Shown here in pieces: positions 1-10,253 of a stretch of DNA of 64,000 nucleotides. This DNA is from Gnetum montanum (Eukaryota > Streptophyta > Gnetopsida > Gnetales > Gnetaceae), in contig MNCI01004643.1 in assembly GCA_015680685.1 (NCBI GenBank), positions 100,263 to 164,262 of the forward strand. The letters are read 5' to 3'. Position numbers and translations under genes: made by a program. The notes beneath the pieces were generated by a model. That model saw nothing but the letters and a program-made list of their open reading frames with translations. It was not told the DNA's origin and ran no database searches. The stretch's first letter is position 1; each line of letters starts with the position of its first letter.

Positions 1-592
1 CTTTCCCTGGAAATATCCAAGAAAAACACTTTTGGAAAGATTGAGAAGAAGAAAGTTCCATACATCGCATACAGTGACACAGGGTGCCATTGTGTGCAAA
101 AATCATGGGTTATGCGAAGTTTAGCATTACCTGCATGCAATCGGTGTGCACAAGAAATGAATATACAAAAGTATCTGTATGTAGCAGCCACACGATAGGA
201 AGACACCCAGTGGTTGATGGATGATCAAGAGAGTAACTCGATAGCATGCATGGAACTAACTGAGGGGATAACTAGTGCTTACGTTGAAAGCATAGACACA
301 CTTAAGCAAGTTCGTTGCCAACTTCTAGCCCTTAAATTTAAAAACATTAACTGGGGGAAGTTAGAGATTCCTAAATTTAAACAAGAGCCCCTAGATTTAA
401 AACCATTGCCCACCGGTCTGGAATACATGACCCTTAAAAATGGAAAACCAGTCATCATCATCGCAAAGCTTGCTCCTAAGCAAAAAGAGAGTTTGCTAAA
501 GGTGATAAATAAATGGTCAACAGCCTTTACCTGGTCATACCCTGAATTAACCAGAATAGATCCTAGGATATGCCAGCATAGGATTTACACGG
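1..592 (+). pseudogene. Ty3/gypsy element 1: pol segment between protease and reverse transcriptase (interrupted)
   Basis: Frame 1 is open from base 1 except for a TAG at 196-198. It encodes the linker that joins the aspartic protease to the reverse transcriptase in Ty3/gypsy polyproteins, including a stretch like LKPLPTGLEYMTLKNGKPVI and the segment ending in SYPELTRIDPRICQHRIYT. The same linker lies at 46190-46790 in element 2, which identifies the first bases here as the position just after the protease. Gag, protease and the 5' LTR are outside the window. Coding stops at 592, where a solo LTR is inserted; the next codons of the polyprotein resume at 3509. It is a dead copy, because it has a stop and is split. 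Confidence 0.85.
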
Positions 593-1811
593 TGTTGGCG
601 ACCGTTTGGGACACGACTGCCAATGAGTGTCCTCGAACAGGATTTAGGTGCTTGCTGGTCTCTGGCAACACCAAGGCCCAGATACCTCCAAATTAACTCA
701 GTAGTTAATGTGAGTATGTGTATGTGCTGTTGCGGCGTGTGGTTATGTAAAATGTAACAATTGCATTGTATGTAAACTACAAATGACTTACTTTAAAGAG
801 ATTTAGCCAACTTTGCCAAGTACTGTGAGTTGTTGAAAATTTCCTATTTTGTTCAACTGCCTAGTCTACGCGGTCCTTATAATACCTACTTGTAACAAAT
901 AAAATTTTGCAAAAACATTTGAGCACAACTCCGCAATCTACTCCTAATTTTCCCCAGAGAAAGAGATAGTTCCACAAGAAAACTAGAAATAGAGCAAGAT
1001 TCGATGGAAATAAGCAGAAAAGAAAAGAAAGCAGATTTGTGTAGACCTCAAATATTTAAACAAGGTAAAATGACACGAGTAAACACTTCGCAATAAAGCT
1101 ATCCCAAATTCAATATCTACGAATTGTTCAAACTTCCAAGGCTCAAACAAGCAATATCTTCAAGACAATCCTATTATGCTACCAAAAATTGCTGCGTAAA
1201 CTACCACGTACGAGACTCCATTTTGACTAGATAATAGATGTCAACGATTGCATTCAAACAGAACCTTTAAAAGACTTGACAATTTCTGATTGAAATACCA
1301 CGAGAATTCACTTTAAAGATAAAAAGAAGCTATTCTGGTCCCATCAAAATACCAAAGATTTTCTGAACCCTCTCGACTACTGAATTGTTCAACGGCGTGA
1401 CTACAAACAGAGGCTCTCTTACAACAATCCCAATAGCAGTTCCCACACATTGCACAATAATGAAATTTACTACTAAAATGCTCTTAAGGCTTTTAAACAC
1501 AAGCGCTTCTATGGCAAAATTTTAATAGAAATTTCTATCGGGCAACAAGAACAATAAGAGCAATCTAAAAATCCCAAAATTACTTGCCAAGGATGATACT
1601 ATCTAAACCACTAGCTAAGCAATTTAAACAAAACAAAAAATGAAATGCATAACTCACAGGACCATGACAAAGAGGCTGAAATCTTTATTCTAGCAAGCCA
1701 TCTTGCAAACAATCTTCTTTACAAATCTTCTTTGATCCCAAGTGTGAGAAGTGATGATGATATCCCCCAATGTCCCAATATTCCTCCCTCTCCCCCAATG
1801 TCCCCTGAAGC

Positions 1812-1820
1812 CTTTTTATA
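1812..1820 (-). promoter_or_regulatory. TATA box of the solo LTR
   Basis: The minus strand reads CCCTATAAAAAGGC, a strong plant TATA box. It is followed about 120-130 bases downstream by AATAAAGA (plus 1682-1689), the usual spacing of a U3/R boundary and polyadenylation signal in plant LTRs. The position supports minus-strand orientation of the solo LTR. Confidence 0.6.
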
Positions 1821-2339
1821 GGGTTCCAAGGTAGGTAGGGAAGTTACATATTCAAAAATATCTCACCTAACTTCTCTCCCAAGTAACCTGGCCAACCAAT
1901 TAGGAGATTACTTGCCCAACAAGTTAGGAGGTTACTTGCCCAACAAGTTAGGTAAGTTACAACAATTTTGGGTGGTTTCAACCACCAAAGAGATAAAAAT
2001 GCTACAATTTAGTTATAAATGAATAAAAGGGATAATAGCCAAATGTCTCCTTTTATAGGATGTTACACAAATATCCCATAATTGTCCATTTAATTAGGAG
2101 GGAGTTATATAGTTAGGAATATTACCTTTGTAAGTGATTTGTTTAAATAAATCTAAATCCCTAATCTAATCTAATCTAATTTAATTTAATTCAAATTTTA
2201 AATTCTAAGTGTCACTAAGCTCTAAGATTTTATCATAAAAATTCAATATAATCTCCCCCTTATTGGTGGTAGCGGTAGTTAATTTCATTTTGCATCCGAT
2301 AATTGAGATTAAAATTCAGAATGACTCGAAATACGAGCC

Positions 2340-3100
2340 CGAAGGCAAAGCCACCGATCCTGCAACTGATTCAAAATATCTTTGGCCAAAAATCGTTACC
2401 AGCAACTACCATCACAGGACAAGGCTTAGCCGTCGTGTCAGGAAACATCGCTGTATCAGAGGCATCAACATCGGGCATGGTTATTATTTCCAGATTGCAG
2501 GTCCTAGGGCAGATAAACTTGTAATTGCCGCTTCTTCTTTTTTTGTCGCTTAGGAAAATTTTGAAATGCATTCCCAGGCCTGTTCGGTGAGGTTTTAGGT
2601 GGATTATTTTCCTGAAAATGTGTTGAGCCATGGAAGGCTTTTTCTTAAAATACTAGTTACAAGAAATGGTAAGGTAAGTTGCGAAAACCTTGCAGCTGCC
2701 CGAAAATATTGTGCCATGTGTACCATGCGGTTCTGTGATGACGTTGAAGGTGTGAAAATCTTAGGGCTCCTCCCACGGCGGCAAAGCTTCTTCTTTTTGT
2801 AAACGGCGAGGGTTTGTTCATGTAGAACAGCACAGAATCCAGTAGGGTTTGGCAACGCACGAGGGGGTTTTTGTGGCTCTGTTTTGCTGTTTTTCTGCCA
2901 ATGTTTGTCCCCTTTTTTTTTGTTTCTATTTTTGATGACTGTCGCAGCCGCGCGCATTTTTTTTTATATGCATAAATAACGTCACGCTGCTGTCTCTGTC
3001 GCCCTCTCTATCTTTGCCTTCGGTCGAGGTCTACTCCGCTGCCATCTTCTTCGCCGTTGCCCTCAATCGTGACCTACAAAATACCGGCGAACATTGCAGT
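2340..3100 (-). other. CpG-rich, gene-like segment inside the solo LTR (possible captured host sequence)
   Basis: This part of the LTR is much richer in C, G and CpG than the DNA on either side. On the minus strand it has a TATA-like run (ATATAAAAAAAAATG near 2960), then an open frame of 117 codons (2957-2604) starting MRAAATVIKNRNKKKG and rich in Lys and Arg, then a second open frame (2631-2371, 86 codons) in another register. The composition resembles the first exon of a plant housekeeping gene. I recognise no family. It may be LTR sequence with unusual composition, or a host fragment captured by the element. Confidence 0.3.
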
Positions 3101-3508
3101 CCTTCCAAAGGCATGCCATGCCTTGGTACCTTGCATTCATACCATAGTAAAAAAAATTCAATTTTTGTTTTAATTTGTGCGATGTAACCCAAAAAAAATC
3201 AACATCTCCATTCGGAACATGGGTAAGGTTTATGTTTGTCCTTTGACATCCTTCTCTTAGTCCACAGGAGAATTCATTAAAATCCCATATGTTGAGAAAT
3301 GTGTAACAGGACTTCTTAACATGACTTGCAGAGCCAGTGTCATCCTAATGTTACCATTAAGTGATTTCCATCTCTCTCTCTTCTTGCCATTTCAATACTT
3401 TGCGCAATTACATCTTGCCATTTCAAATATTTGTATTGTAATATTTCAGAAAATCTCAATCATCTCATGTCTCTGTTCCATAAAATGGCTAAATGAGCCA
3501 ACACACGG

Positions 3509-4758
3509 ATCCCTCCATGAAGCCTCGAAAACAACCGTAGAGATGATTGGACCCGAAATTGAAACAAATAGTGAAAGAATAAATAGAACAACTTCTCAAG
3601 GCTGGGTTCATTTATCCCATTGCTAATAGCGAATGGGTTAGTCCTCTAGTGATCGTACCTAAAAAAGGAGGAAAATGGAGGGTATGTATAGATTTTAGGC
3701 TATTAAATATGGCAACATTCAAGGATCACTTTCCGTTGCCATTTGTTGACCAAGTCTTAGACACCATAGCGGGGCATTGCTACTACAGTTTTTTGGATGG
3801 TTATAGTGGGTACAACCAAATACGGATGGCACCAGAAGACCAAGCCAAAACAACGTTCACTAGTCCTTGGGGAACGTTTGCATATAAACAAATGTCATTT
3901 GGCTTGTGCAATGCCCCTGCCACGTTTCAATGTTTAGTTCTAAGCATATTTCAATAGCAGATAGGTAATGGAGTAGAAGTCTTTATGGACGACTTCTCCA
4001 CTTATGGAACAAGCTTTGATCAAGCCCTGGACCAATTAGAGCAAGTGCTAAAACGATGCATTGAAACCAACCTAAAGCTCAACTGGCAGAAAAGCCATTT
4101 GATGGTTCAAAAGGGCATAGTACTGGGGCATAAGATTTCACAATCAGGAATAGAGGTAGACCCAGAAAAAGTTAAGGTCATCCAAGGAATCAATCGACAA
4201 CCAAAAATGGTCAAAGACATTCGGTCATTCCTTGGACACACTGGCTCCAAGATTGCCAAAATGTTGGTAGAATTAATGAAAAAGGATGCACCCTTCAAAT
4301 GGACTAGGGAATGTGAACGAGCATTCCAAACTCTAAAACAAAGGCTTGTGGAAACCCCTATTCTACAAGCCCTCGACTGGTCCAGACCATTTCATATAAT
4401 GACTGACGCATCTAATTATGCCCTAGGAGCCATACTAACACAATTAGATGAACAAAAATGCCCTTATTACATCCACTGTGCGAGTAAGAGTATTGTTGGT
4501 GCACAACTTAACTACACAATTATAGAAAAGGAATTAATGGCTATAGTGTTTTCACTGGACAAATTTAGGCACTATGTGTTAAGTTACAAAGTGTACATTC
4601 ATATAGATCATAGTGCAATTAGGTTTCTTATAAACAAGCCAATGGTTAGCCCTCATATTATATGTTGGTTAGTAATCCTTCAGGAGTTCGATCTAACGAT
4701 AGTAGATCGAAAGGGCACCGAGAATGTAGTTGTTGATCACTTATCTCGGTTGCGCTAG
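3509..4758 (+). pseudogene. Ty3/gypsy element 1: reverse transcriptase and RNase H
   Basis: Reading frame 1 continues the polyprotein after the solo LTR. RT hallmarks are visible in order: SEWVSPLVIVPKK near 3631, WRVCIDFRLLN, FPLPFVDQVLD, YSGYNQIRMAPEDQ, SFGLCNAPATFQ and the catalytic FMDDF (MDD codons at 3985-3993). RNase H follows with TDASNYALGAI (Asp codon 4405-4407), EKELMAI and HIDHSAIRFL. Defects: TAG at 3955-3957 just before the catalytic loop; an in-frame deletion of roughly nine codons near 4245, where element 2 keeps a longer SFLG...FSKIAK stretch; TAG at 4756-4758. The closest copy in the window is 46800-48090. It is a non-functional copy of a non-chromovirus Ty3/gypsy pol. Confidence 0.9.
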
Positions 4759-6190
4759 GACGGAAAAGAGAATGAATATGCCATATTTGATCATTTTCCT
4801 GATGAAACCCTCTTTGCCGATGTAGTGAATAACCAACCCACGAGAACAAATTGGTATAGTAGCATTTACTTATCTCCTTTTCCAACAAACACCACAGGGT
4901 TGGACTTTAGGAAGAAGCAACAGTTTCTTCATAAAACCAAGTACTTCAGGGAAATCAAGGGACAACTCTATAAAGTCTATCCTGATGACTTGGTTCAATG
5001 GTGTGTGCCCGATGAGAATCAATAAAGAGTTCTCCAAGATGCTCATGAGGGTGGGGGCCACTATGTAGGGAGACGAACGACCATCAAGATCCTACTTATA
5101 GGATATTACTGGCCAACGCTATTTCGGGATGCCCATCAATTTGTCCAATCCTATGAGCACTGTCAACATGATGGTGGAATCACTACTAGAATGGAGGGTC
5201 CGCAACAATGGATTCAACCTTTGGAATCCTTCGACATTTGGGGAATAGATTTTATGGGGCCCATTACACCAATGTCCAATGGGAAAGCTTATATCATTGT
5301 TACTGTTGACTATTTAACCAAATGGGTTGAAGCAGCTACTGTAACAAACTGCACATCATCTACAACTGCAAGATTTGTACAACAACAAATAATAAACAGG
5401 TTTGGTGTGCCACGTGCACTCATCTCTGATAATGGAACATATTTTACGGGTGCAACCTTTTGCAAGTTGATGCAACTCTTAGGGGTTGAACATAAATTGA
5501 CCACACCTTATCACCCCCAAGCTAGTGGTCAAGCCGAGGTCACTAATTGGGAGATTATGAGAATATTAACAAGAACAATTAGCAAATTTAGGCGAGATTG
5601 GAGCATGAAACTGAATGACGCTCTCTGGGCATACTGCTCCACTTGGAAACTTCCTACAGGCTACTCTCCCTATCAGTTAGTATACGGAAAACTTCCAAAG
5701 CTCCCAGTACAAACTGAGCTCCATACACTATCCATGGCATGTGACCTCCACCTTGACCTCAACCTAGCACAAAAACAAATATTGACAACTCTAAACGTGC
5801 TAGACGAGAATAGATTGGTTGCTTTGTCATCAAATGAGTTGCACAAGACACATAACAAGCAATGTCATGACTTAAGAATTCGAAGGGTTAAGTACCAACC
5901 AGGAGACAAGGTCCTTTACTAGAACCCCACGCATGTACCACAATGTACAAAAATTCAAACATTGTGGAAAGGACCCTACATTATTCATACAACCTTTCCC
6001 TTGGGAGCCATGACAATATACAAGCCTGAAAGCCCTTATAAGAGATTACTGGTTAATGTGCAACAAACTAAACCCTTCCATGAACCAAGAACAACCAGTG
6101 TGAATTACACCTCTAATAGCGGACAACCACGCTCCTTATTTCGGATCTCTCCCTTTCAATTTAGTCATGGGGGAGATGGCCACCTATGCT
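4759..6190 (+). pseudogene. Ty3/gypsy element 1: integrase and C-terminal tail
   Basis: Still frame 1. The zinc-binding region (DAHEGGGHYVG, then YEHCQH) lies at about 5035-5172; the first Cys of the usual CxxC is Tyr-like here. The integrase core has the catalytic triad: Asp in WGIDFMGP (5248-5250), Asp in ISDNGTYF (5428-5430) and Glu in GQAEVTN (5536-5538), a D-x59-D-x35-E arrangement typical of LTR-retrotransposon integrases. The C-terminal part ends with a GDKVLY box and GPYIIHTTFP-like residues. Stops are TAA 5023-5025 and TAG 5920-5922 (TGG to TAG). I see no chromodomain. The frame ends at 6190, just past a purine tract. Confidence 0.88.
6165..6177 (+). promoter_or_regulatory. Post-pol purine tract TCATGGGGGAGAT in element 1
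   Basis: A G-run at the end of pol, identical in context to 49500-49512 in element 2. Related TCATGGGGG tracts recur in the same element at 7544-7552 and beside the LTR at 8095-8103. Only the LTR-adjacent one is expected to act as the plus-strand primer (polypurine tract); this one may be an internal tract. Confidence 0.5.
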
Positions 6191-7674
6191 AATTAATTGA
6201 GGCCCTCACTTCTTTTTAGATTTTTGTTTTACACATTTTTGTTTTACATGTTTTTATTTTACACATTTTTTGTTTTACAAATTTCTTTAACTTTTTTTGT
6301 TTTTGTTTTGCAACATCATTTATACTTTTCATTTCTTTGTGTTTGTATCTTTGTCTATTTTATTAAGTTTGTCACCTAATAAGTGCTCCAAAGATGGTAT
6401 GAACGGTATTCTCTTAATTGCTAATGTTTGGTTTTTACCTTTAATTTATGATGTTGATACTAAGGTATGGTTCTTTTGATATGATAGGCAATGAGTCCAC
6501 TTCATCCATACATTCATCAAATTCTATGGTCTCTCTTGGCTTGGAACTGTACAGTCCCTTTCTTCAAAATAATAAGAACTTTCAACGAATCAGTGATTGG
6601 GCATTTCTCAAACTAAGGAACGACTCAAGGATTGAAAAGGGTGTGGCTTCAAGGGAACTTGACACATTTGTGTTGGCCATTCTCTCGGGTGCTTGGATGT
6701 TTTCTTCTTGAGTTTTCTTACCGTTTCGACATTACCCAATTATCGGGAAGCTGAGTAAATAAAAATAAAAATAATAAGTCTTTGCATGGTGTGGTTCTCA
6801 CTTAAACAAAAAACATAAAAAAAAACAAGGAGAATTCAAAGCACACCCCTTAGATGAAATAATCATTTGGGCTACAAGCACTGGTTATGGAACTAAAATA
6901 AACATGTTCCCTCTAACTAAGGCCCTTCTCGCTTCCTATCTTCTCATCTTTCATTTCGTCGAAATGGTGGTGGCTCTTTGGAGAAGGCATCCTTGTTACT
7001 TCAGGAGGATGGATTAGCCAAATGTATTAATGCGAAGTCACTGGATGTGGTTTTTTTGAGGCTGAACTTGGAATGGGATCTGATAAGTCACATCAATCAT
7101 TAAATACACAAGGGGCTGTACATCACCTTGTTCTTGAGATTCCATTCCATTCTCTTCTTTCCATCCTTCTTTCCCCATTTATCACCTCATTGCTGGTTGT
7201 ATCAGTAGTCCATATTTTGGTTGATGCATTGTTTTCGTTTTGGTAAATTCTTGTGGTTAAGACTTTAACTCTTGTTCCCAAATGACATTTCTAGAGCCTA
7301 CGGACTCTTTGAATGTGGGTTTGTGAGGGCATTAAGGGCATGAGCCTACTTTGGGGAGGACCCACTAGCATTCCAATTTGGTGCACCAGTTAAATTCTTT
7401 CCCTTAACATTTTTGCAATCCACTCTATTTTGTTCATTTCCATCTTGACATCCATTTCATCGACGTTACAGTTGTCTCTTTTTCTCCATCTTTCTTATTC
7501 TTTTTCTTTCTCCATTCTATCGCTACTGGAGGTTCGCTCTTAGTCATGGGGGTCCTGACCTAATTTTTTCAATTTTCTCCTAACCCCTACACCTTCAGTA
7601 GTCACCACTATTATATCTCCAGACCTGTATCAGCCATACCACAACTCAGCCAATGGACCTTACACTGAGGCAAG
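6191..7674 (+). other. Element 1 post-pol non-coding region
   Basis: T-rich, non-coding sequence that aligns with 49513-51560 of element 2. Both share a stretch reading GGCAATGAGTCCAC (about 6487; 49885) and later GGGCTACAAGCACT (about 6870; 50223). Short open frames here are not conserved between copies. A second G-run tract (TCATGGGGG, 7544-7552) lies near its 3' end. Confidence 0.6.
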
Positions 7675-7734
7675 GTATTAACTGCATTGAAATTAATTTT
7701 CCCTTACTAATATAAGACTGTGTTATGTGTGCAG
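7675..7734 (+). other. Candidate 60-bp intron before the element 1 mini-ORF (unit 1)
   Basis: CAAG|GTATTA at 7671-7680 resembles a donor and TGTGTGCAG ending at 7734 resembles a plant acceptor, immediately followed by an ATG. Unit 2 has the same layout and length (9802-9861). Element 2 also has a pyrimidine/AG acceptor-like end (ATTACAG) directly before the ATG of its extra ORF at 51572. Sixty bases is short for a plant intron, so the true donor may be further upstream. Confidence 0.35.
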
Positions 7735-7821
7735 ATGGCAATCATACAACAACAGATTGGATTTGGAGGGAACACTTGGAATGGATCAGTGTTGAAGCAG
7801 TTATATAAGGAACGAGATTGA
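7735..7821 (+). CDS. 28-codon mini-ORF in the place of the extra 3' ORF (unit 1)
   Basis: ATG follows directly after the acceptor-like AG at 7733-7734. The frame starts MAIIQQQIGFGGN and ends KERD, then TGA. The duplicate unit has the same length and stop (9862-9948). Between the two, most codon differences change the amino acid, which argues against selection since the duplication. It sits where elements 2 and 3 have a long extra ORF, so it may be the start of a lost ORF or an alternative non-autonomous version. Whether it is translated cannot be told from sequence. Confidence 0.25.
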   Translation: MAIIQQQIGFGGNTWNGSVLKQLYKERD

Positions 7822-8114
7822 TGGCGCGCTTATGGATAGACAATGAAAGGTGCAATTTTGGTGTTGGCAGCAGCAAAACTTCTTTCTCTCTCTTTTTCTC
7901 TCTTAGTTGCCAAATGAGACCTAATGTCAAATGTATAAAGTGTTCACTCTTGTTGTCGTGAACACCAGTTTTGTCATGTTTTGTAATGATGATCCCTTCA
8001 CATATCATCCCATTCACCATTAGTTCTATTCAAGTCAATAATCCCATACGTTTCCAATATTTTGTAAGGAACTCAAGGACAAGTTTTTATTCAGTCATGG
8101 GGGTATGATGGGAC

Positions 8115-8195
8115 GTGATATCGCATCGGCCATGATATCGCGTACGCGATATTGCATCTTCTCTTGCGATATCGCGTACATAATATCACAGTCCA
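8115..8195. repeat. Palindromic GATATCGCG array in the U3 of LTR A
   Basis: About 80 bp upstream of the TATA box contain repeated GATATCGC/GCGATATC units, including an 18-bp perfect palindrome ATATCGCGTACGCGATAT at 8135-8152. CpG is strikingly retained here compared with the depleted surroundings. LTR B carries an independent variant at 10262-10325. Confidence 0.8.
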
Positions 8196-8205
8196 TTGCC
8201 ATTTG

Positions 8206-8213
8206 TATAAATA
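8206..8213 (+). promoter_or_regulatory. TATA box of LTR A
   Basis: TATAAATA in context TTTGTATAAATAAGAGG, about 100 bp into the LTR and directly downstream of the U3 palindrome array. The matching box in LTR B is at 10340-10347. Confidence 0.7.
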
Positions 8214-9861
8214 AGAGGCGGCTCTCCCTTGTTTCTCCATCTAGATCTAGACCATAGCCAAACTCTTGTAGTTTTTCCATTCTAGAGTTAGAATAATTTC
8301 CATGTGCCCGCAATAGGAGTCCCAAAGTGAACGGATCTTTATTCGAGCAATTTTGTACCTGACCACACAATTGTGTACGGCAATAAAGACGAACTTTTGG
8401 ATAAACCTTGCAGTGCATGGACTAAGCTAATGAGGATTTAATTACTGTTAATTGTTTAAATGATTTCTTAGGACTTAATCTCTCTCAATCCTCAACTCTC
8501 ATAGTTAAGTACATTCAGTACGACTGCTTCGAGCACATGTGTTACGCTTGGTAATCCCAATAACGATTAGCGTTTGGTAATCCCAGTAGCGTTGCATTGG
8601 TTCAGGGTGTGAAACAACGAATGGATACTGATGCTAGGATAATTAAGGCTTAGTTAGTTAAAGTTAGTTACTTAGTCTCTTCACCCTTTCCTCTCTTAAC
8701 ATATGCGATAAAAACATAAAAGATATAAAAATCATGCACCTCAAGTTCACTTGACCATACAACCGTGACAAATACAAGTGAGCTTGGGAGGACAAAAATT
8801 GATTAACCTTAAGTGTTCCATAAGGCGTGTAGGCACTTAGTCTGCAGAGTTTGATCGGATCGCGTGTGTAACACTTGTATTCGTATGGTTGAGTGTAGGG
8901 GTACCTCACCACTCATCAGTGTGGTTCTCATGCAAAAACACAAAAAAAAACAGTGAGAATTTAAAGCACACCCCTTAGAAAAATAATGATTTGGGCTACA
9001 AGCACTGGTTATGGAACTAAAATAAACATGTTCCCTCTAACTAAGACCCTTTTCGCTTCCTACTTTCTCCTCTTTCATTTCGTTGGAATGGTGGTGGCTC
9101 TTTGGTGAAGGCATTCTTATTACTTCAAGTGGATGGATGGGCCGAATGTATTAATGCAAAGTCACTGAATGTGGTCTGTTTAAGGCCATATTTGGAATGA
9201 GATCTACTAAGTCACATTAACCATTACTACACAAGGGGTTGTACCCCACCTTGTTCTTGAGATTAGATTCCATTCCCTTCTTTCCATCCTTCTTTCCCCA
9301 TTTATCACCTCATTGCTGGTTGTATCAGTAGTCCATATTTTGGTGGATGCATTATTTTCTTTTTGGTAAATTCTTGTGGTTAAGACTTTAACTTTTGTCT
9401 CCAAATGACATTCCTAGAGCCTACAGACTCTTTGAATGTGGGATTGTCAAGGCATTAAGGGCATGAGCCTGCTTTGGGGAGGACCCACTAGCATTCCTAT
9501 TTGGTGCATCCGTTAATTTCTTTCCTTCAAACATTTCCGCAATCACCAATTGTTTTGTTCATTTCCATCTTTGACATCCATTTTATCGATTTTTCTGTTG
9601 TATCTTTTTCTTCATCCTTCTTATTCCCTATCTTTTTGCATTCTATCGCTACCGAAGGTTCGCTCTCAGTCATGGGGGTACTGGTCCAATTTTTTCAATT
9701 TTTCTCTTAACCCCTACATCTTGGGTAGTCACCAGTATTATATCTCCAGATTTGTATCAGCCATATCACAACCCAGCTGATGGAACTTACACCGAAGCAA
9801 GGTATCAATTGCATTATGATTCATTTATCCTTGCTAATATCAAACTGTGTTGTGTGTGCAG

Positions 9862-9948
9862 ATGGCAATCATACAACAACGGATTGGATCTGGAGGGAAC
9901 CCTTGGAATGGATTGGTGCTGAAGCAGTTATGCAAGGAACGAGATTGA
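9862..9948 (+). CDS. 28-codon mini-ORF, duplicate copy (unit 2)
   Basis: Same position and stop as 7735-7821, beginning MAIIQQRIGSGGN after an acceptor-like GTGTGCAG. It is preceded by a second 60-bp candidate intron (9802-9861). The substitutions relative to unit 1 are mostly non-synonymous. Coding status is unproven. Confidence 0.22.
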   Translation: MAIIQQRIGSGGNPWNGLVLKQLCKERD

Positions 9949-10253
9949 TGACGTGCTTATGGATGCACAACGAAAGGTGAAATCTTCGCGTTGGCAACAA
10001 CAGACTTCTTCTTTCTTCTTTTCTCTCTCCCTTCTCTTTTCTCTCTCTCCCAGTTATCAAATAAGGCTGGATGTCAAATATGTATAGTGTTCACTCTTGT
10101 TATCATGAACACTAAGTTTTGCAATGTATTGTAATGATGATCCGTTCACATGTCACCTCATTCACCATTAGTTCCATTCAAGTCAATAATCCCATACCTT
10201 CCCAATATTTTGTAAGGAACTCAAGGATGAGTTTTCATTTAGTCATGGGAGTA

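Larger units (their letters stand above)
593..3503 (-). mobile_element. Solo LTR (about 2.9 kb) inserted in element 1 pol, with target-site duplication CACGG
   Basis: The block starts TGTTGGC and ends GCCAACA, a perfect 7-bp terminal inverted repeat of the TG...CA type. It is flanked by identical 5-bp repeats CACGG (588-592 and 3504-3508). Removing the block and one repeat brings the two halves of the gypsy pol together in register with element 2. No second copy of its ends lies inside, so it is best read as a solo LTR. Orientation is minus: a TATA box (TATAAAAAG, minus) lies at 1812-1820 and an AATAAAGA signal (minus) at 1682-1689. An alternative is a rearranged short element, because a minus-strand purine tract AAGGGGGAGAT at about 2252-2262 looks like a polypurine tract. 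The superfamily is not established. Confidence 0.8.
8106..8918 (+). mobile_element. LTR A, 3' LTR of element 1 (unit 1)
   Basis: An 813-bp LTR beginning TGATGGGA and ending ACTCATCA (TG...CA). It is preceded by the tract CATGGGGGTA (8096-8105), a good polypurine tract. TATAAATA is at 8206-8213. R/U5 holds GATCTTTATTCGAGC and GGCAATAAAGACGAAC, shared with LTRs B, C, D and E. Its U3 is packed with GATATCGCG motifs. Instead of flanking DNA it is followed directly by duplicated internal sequence. Confidence 0.88.

Noticed and set aside
2250-2263. Minus-strand AAGGGGGAGAT as the polypurine tract of a complete element inside 593-3503
   Set aside because: No matching 5' LTR follows at the 3503 end and the terminal repeats and target duplication define one TG...CA block; kept only as an alternative.
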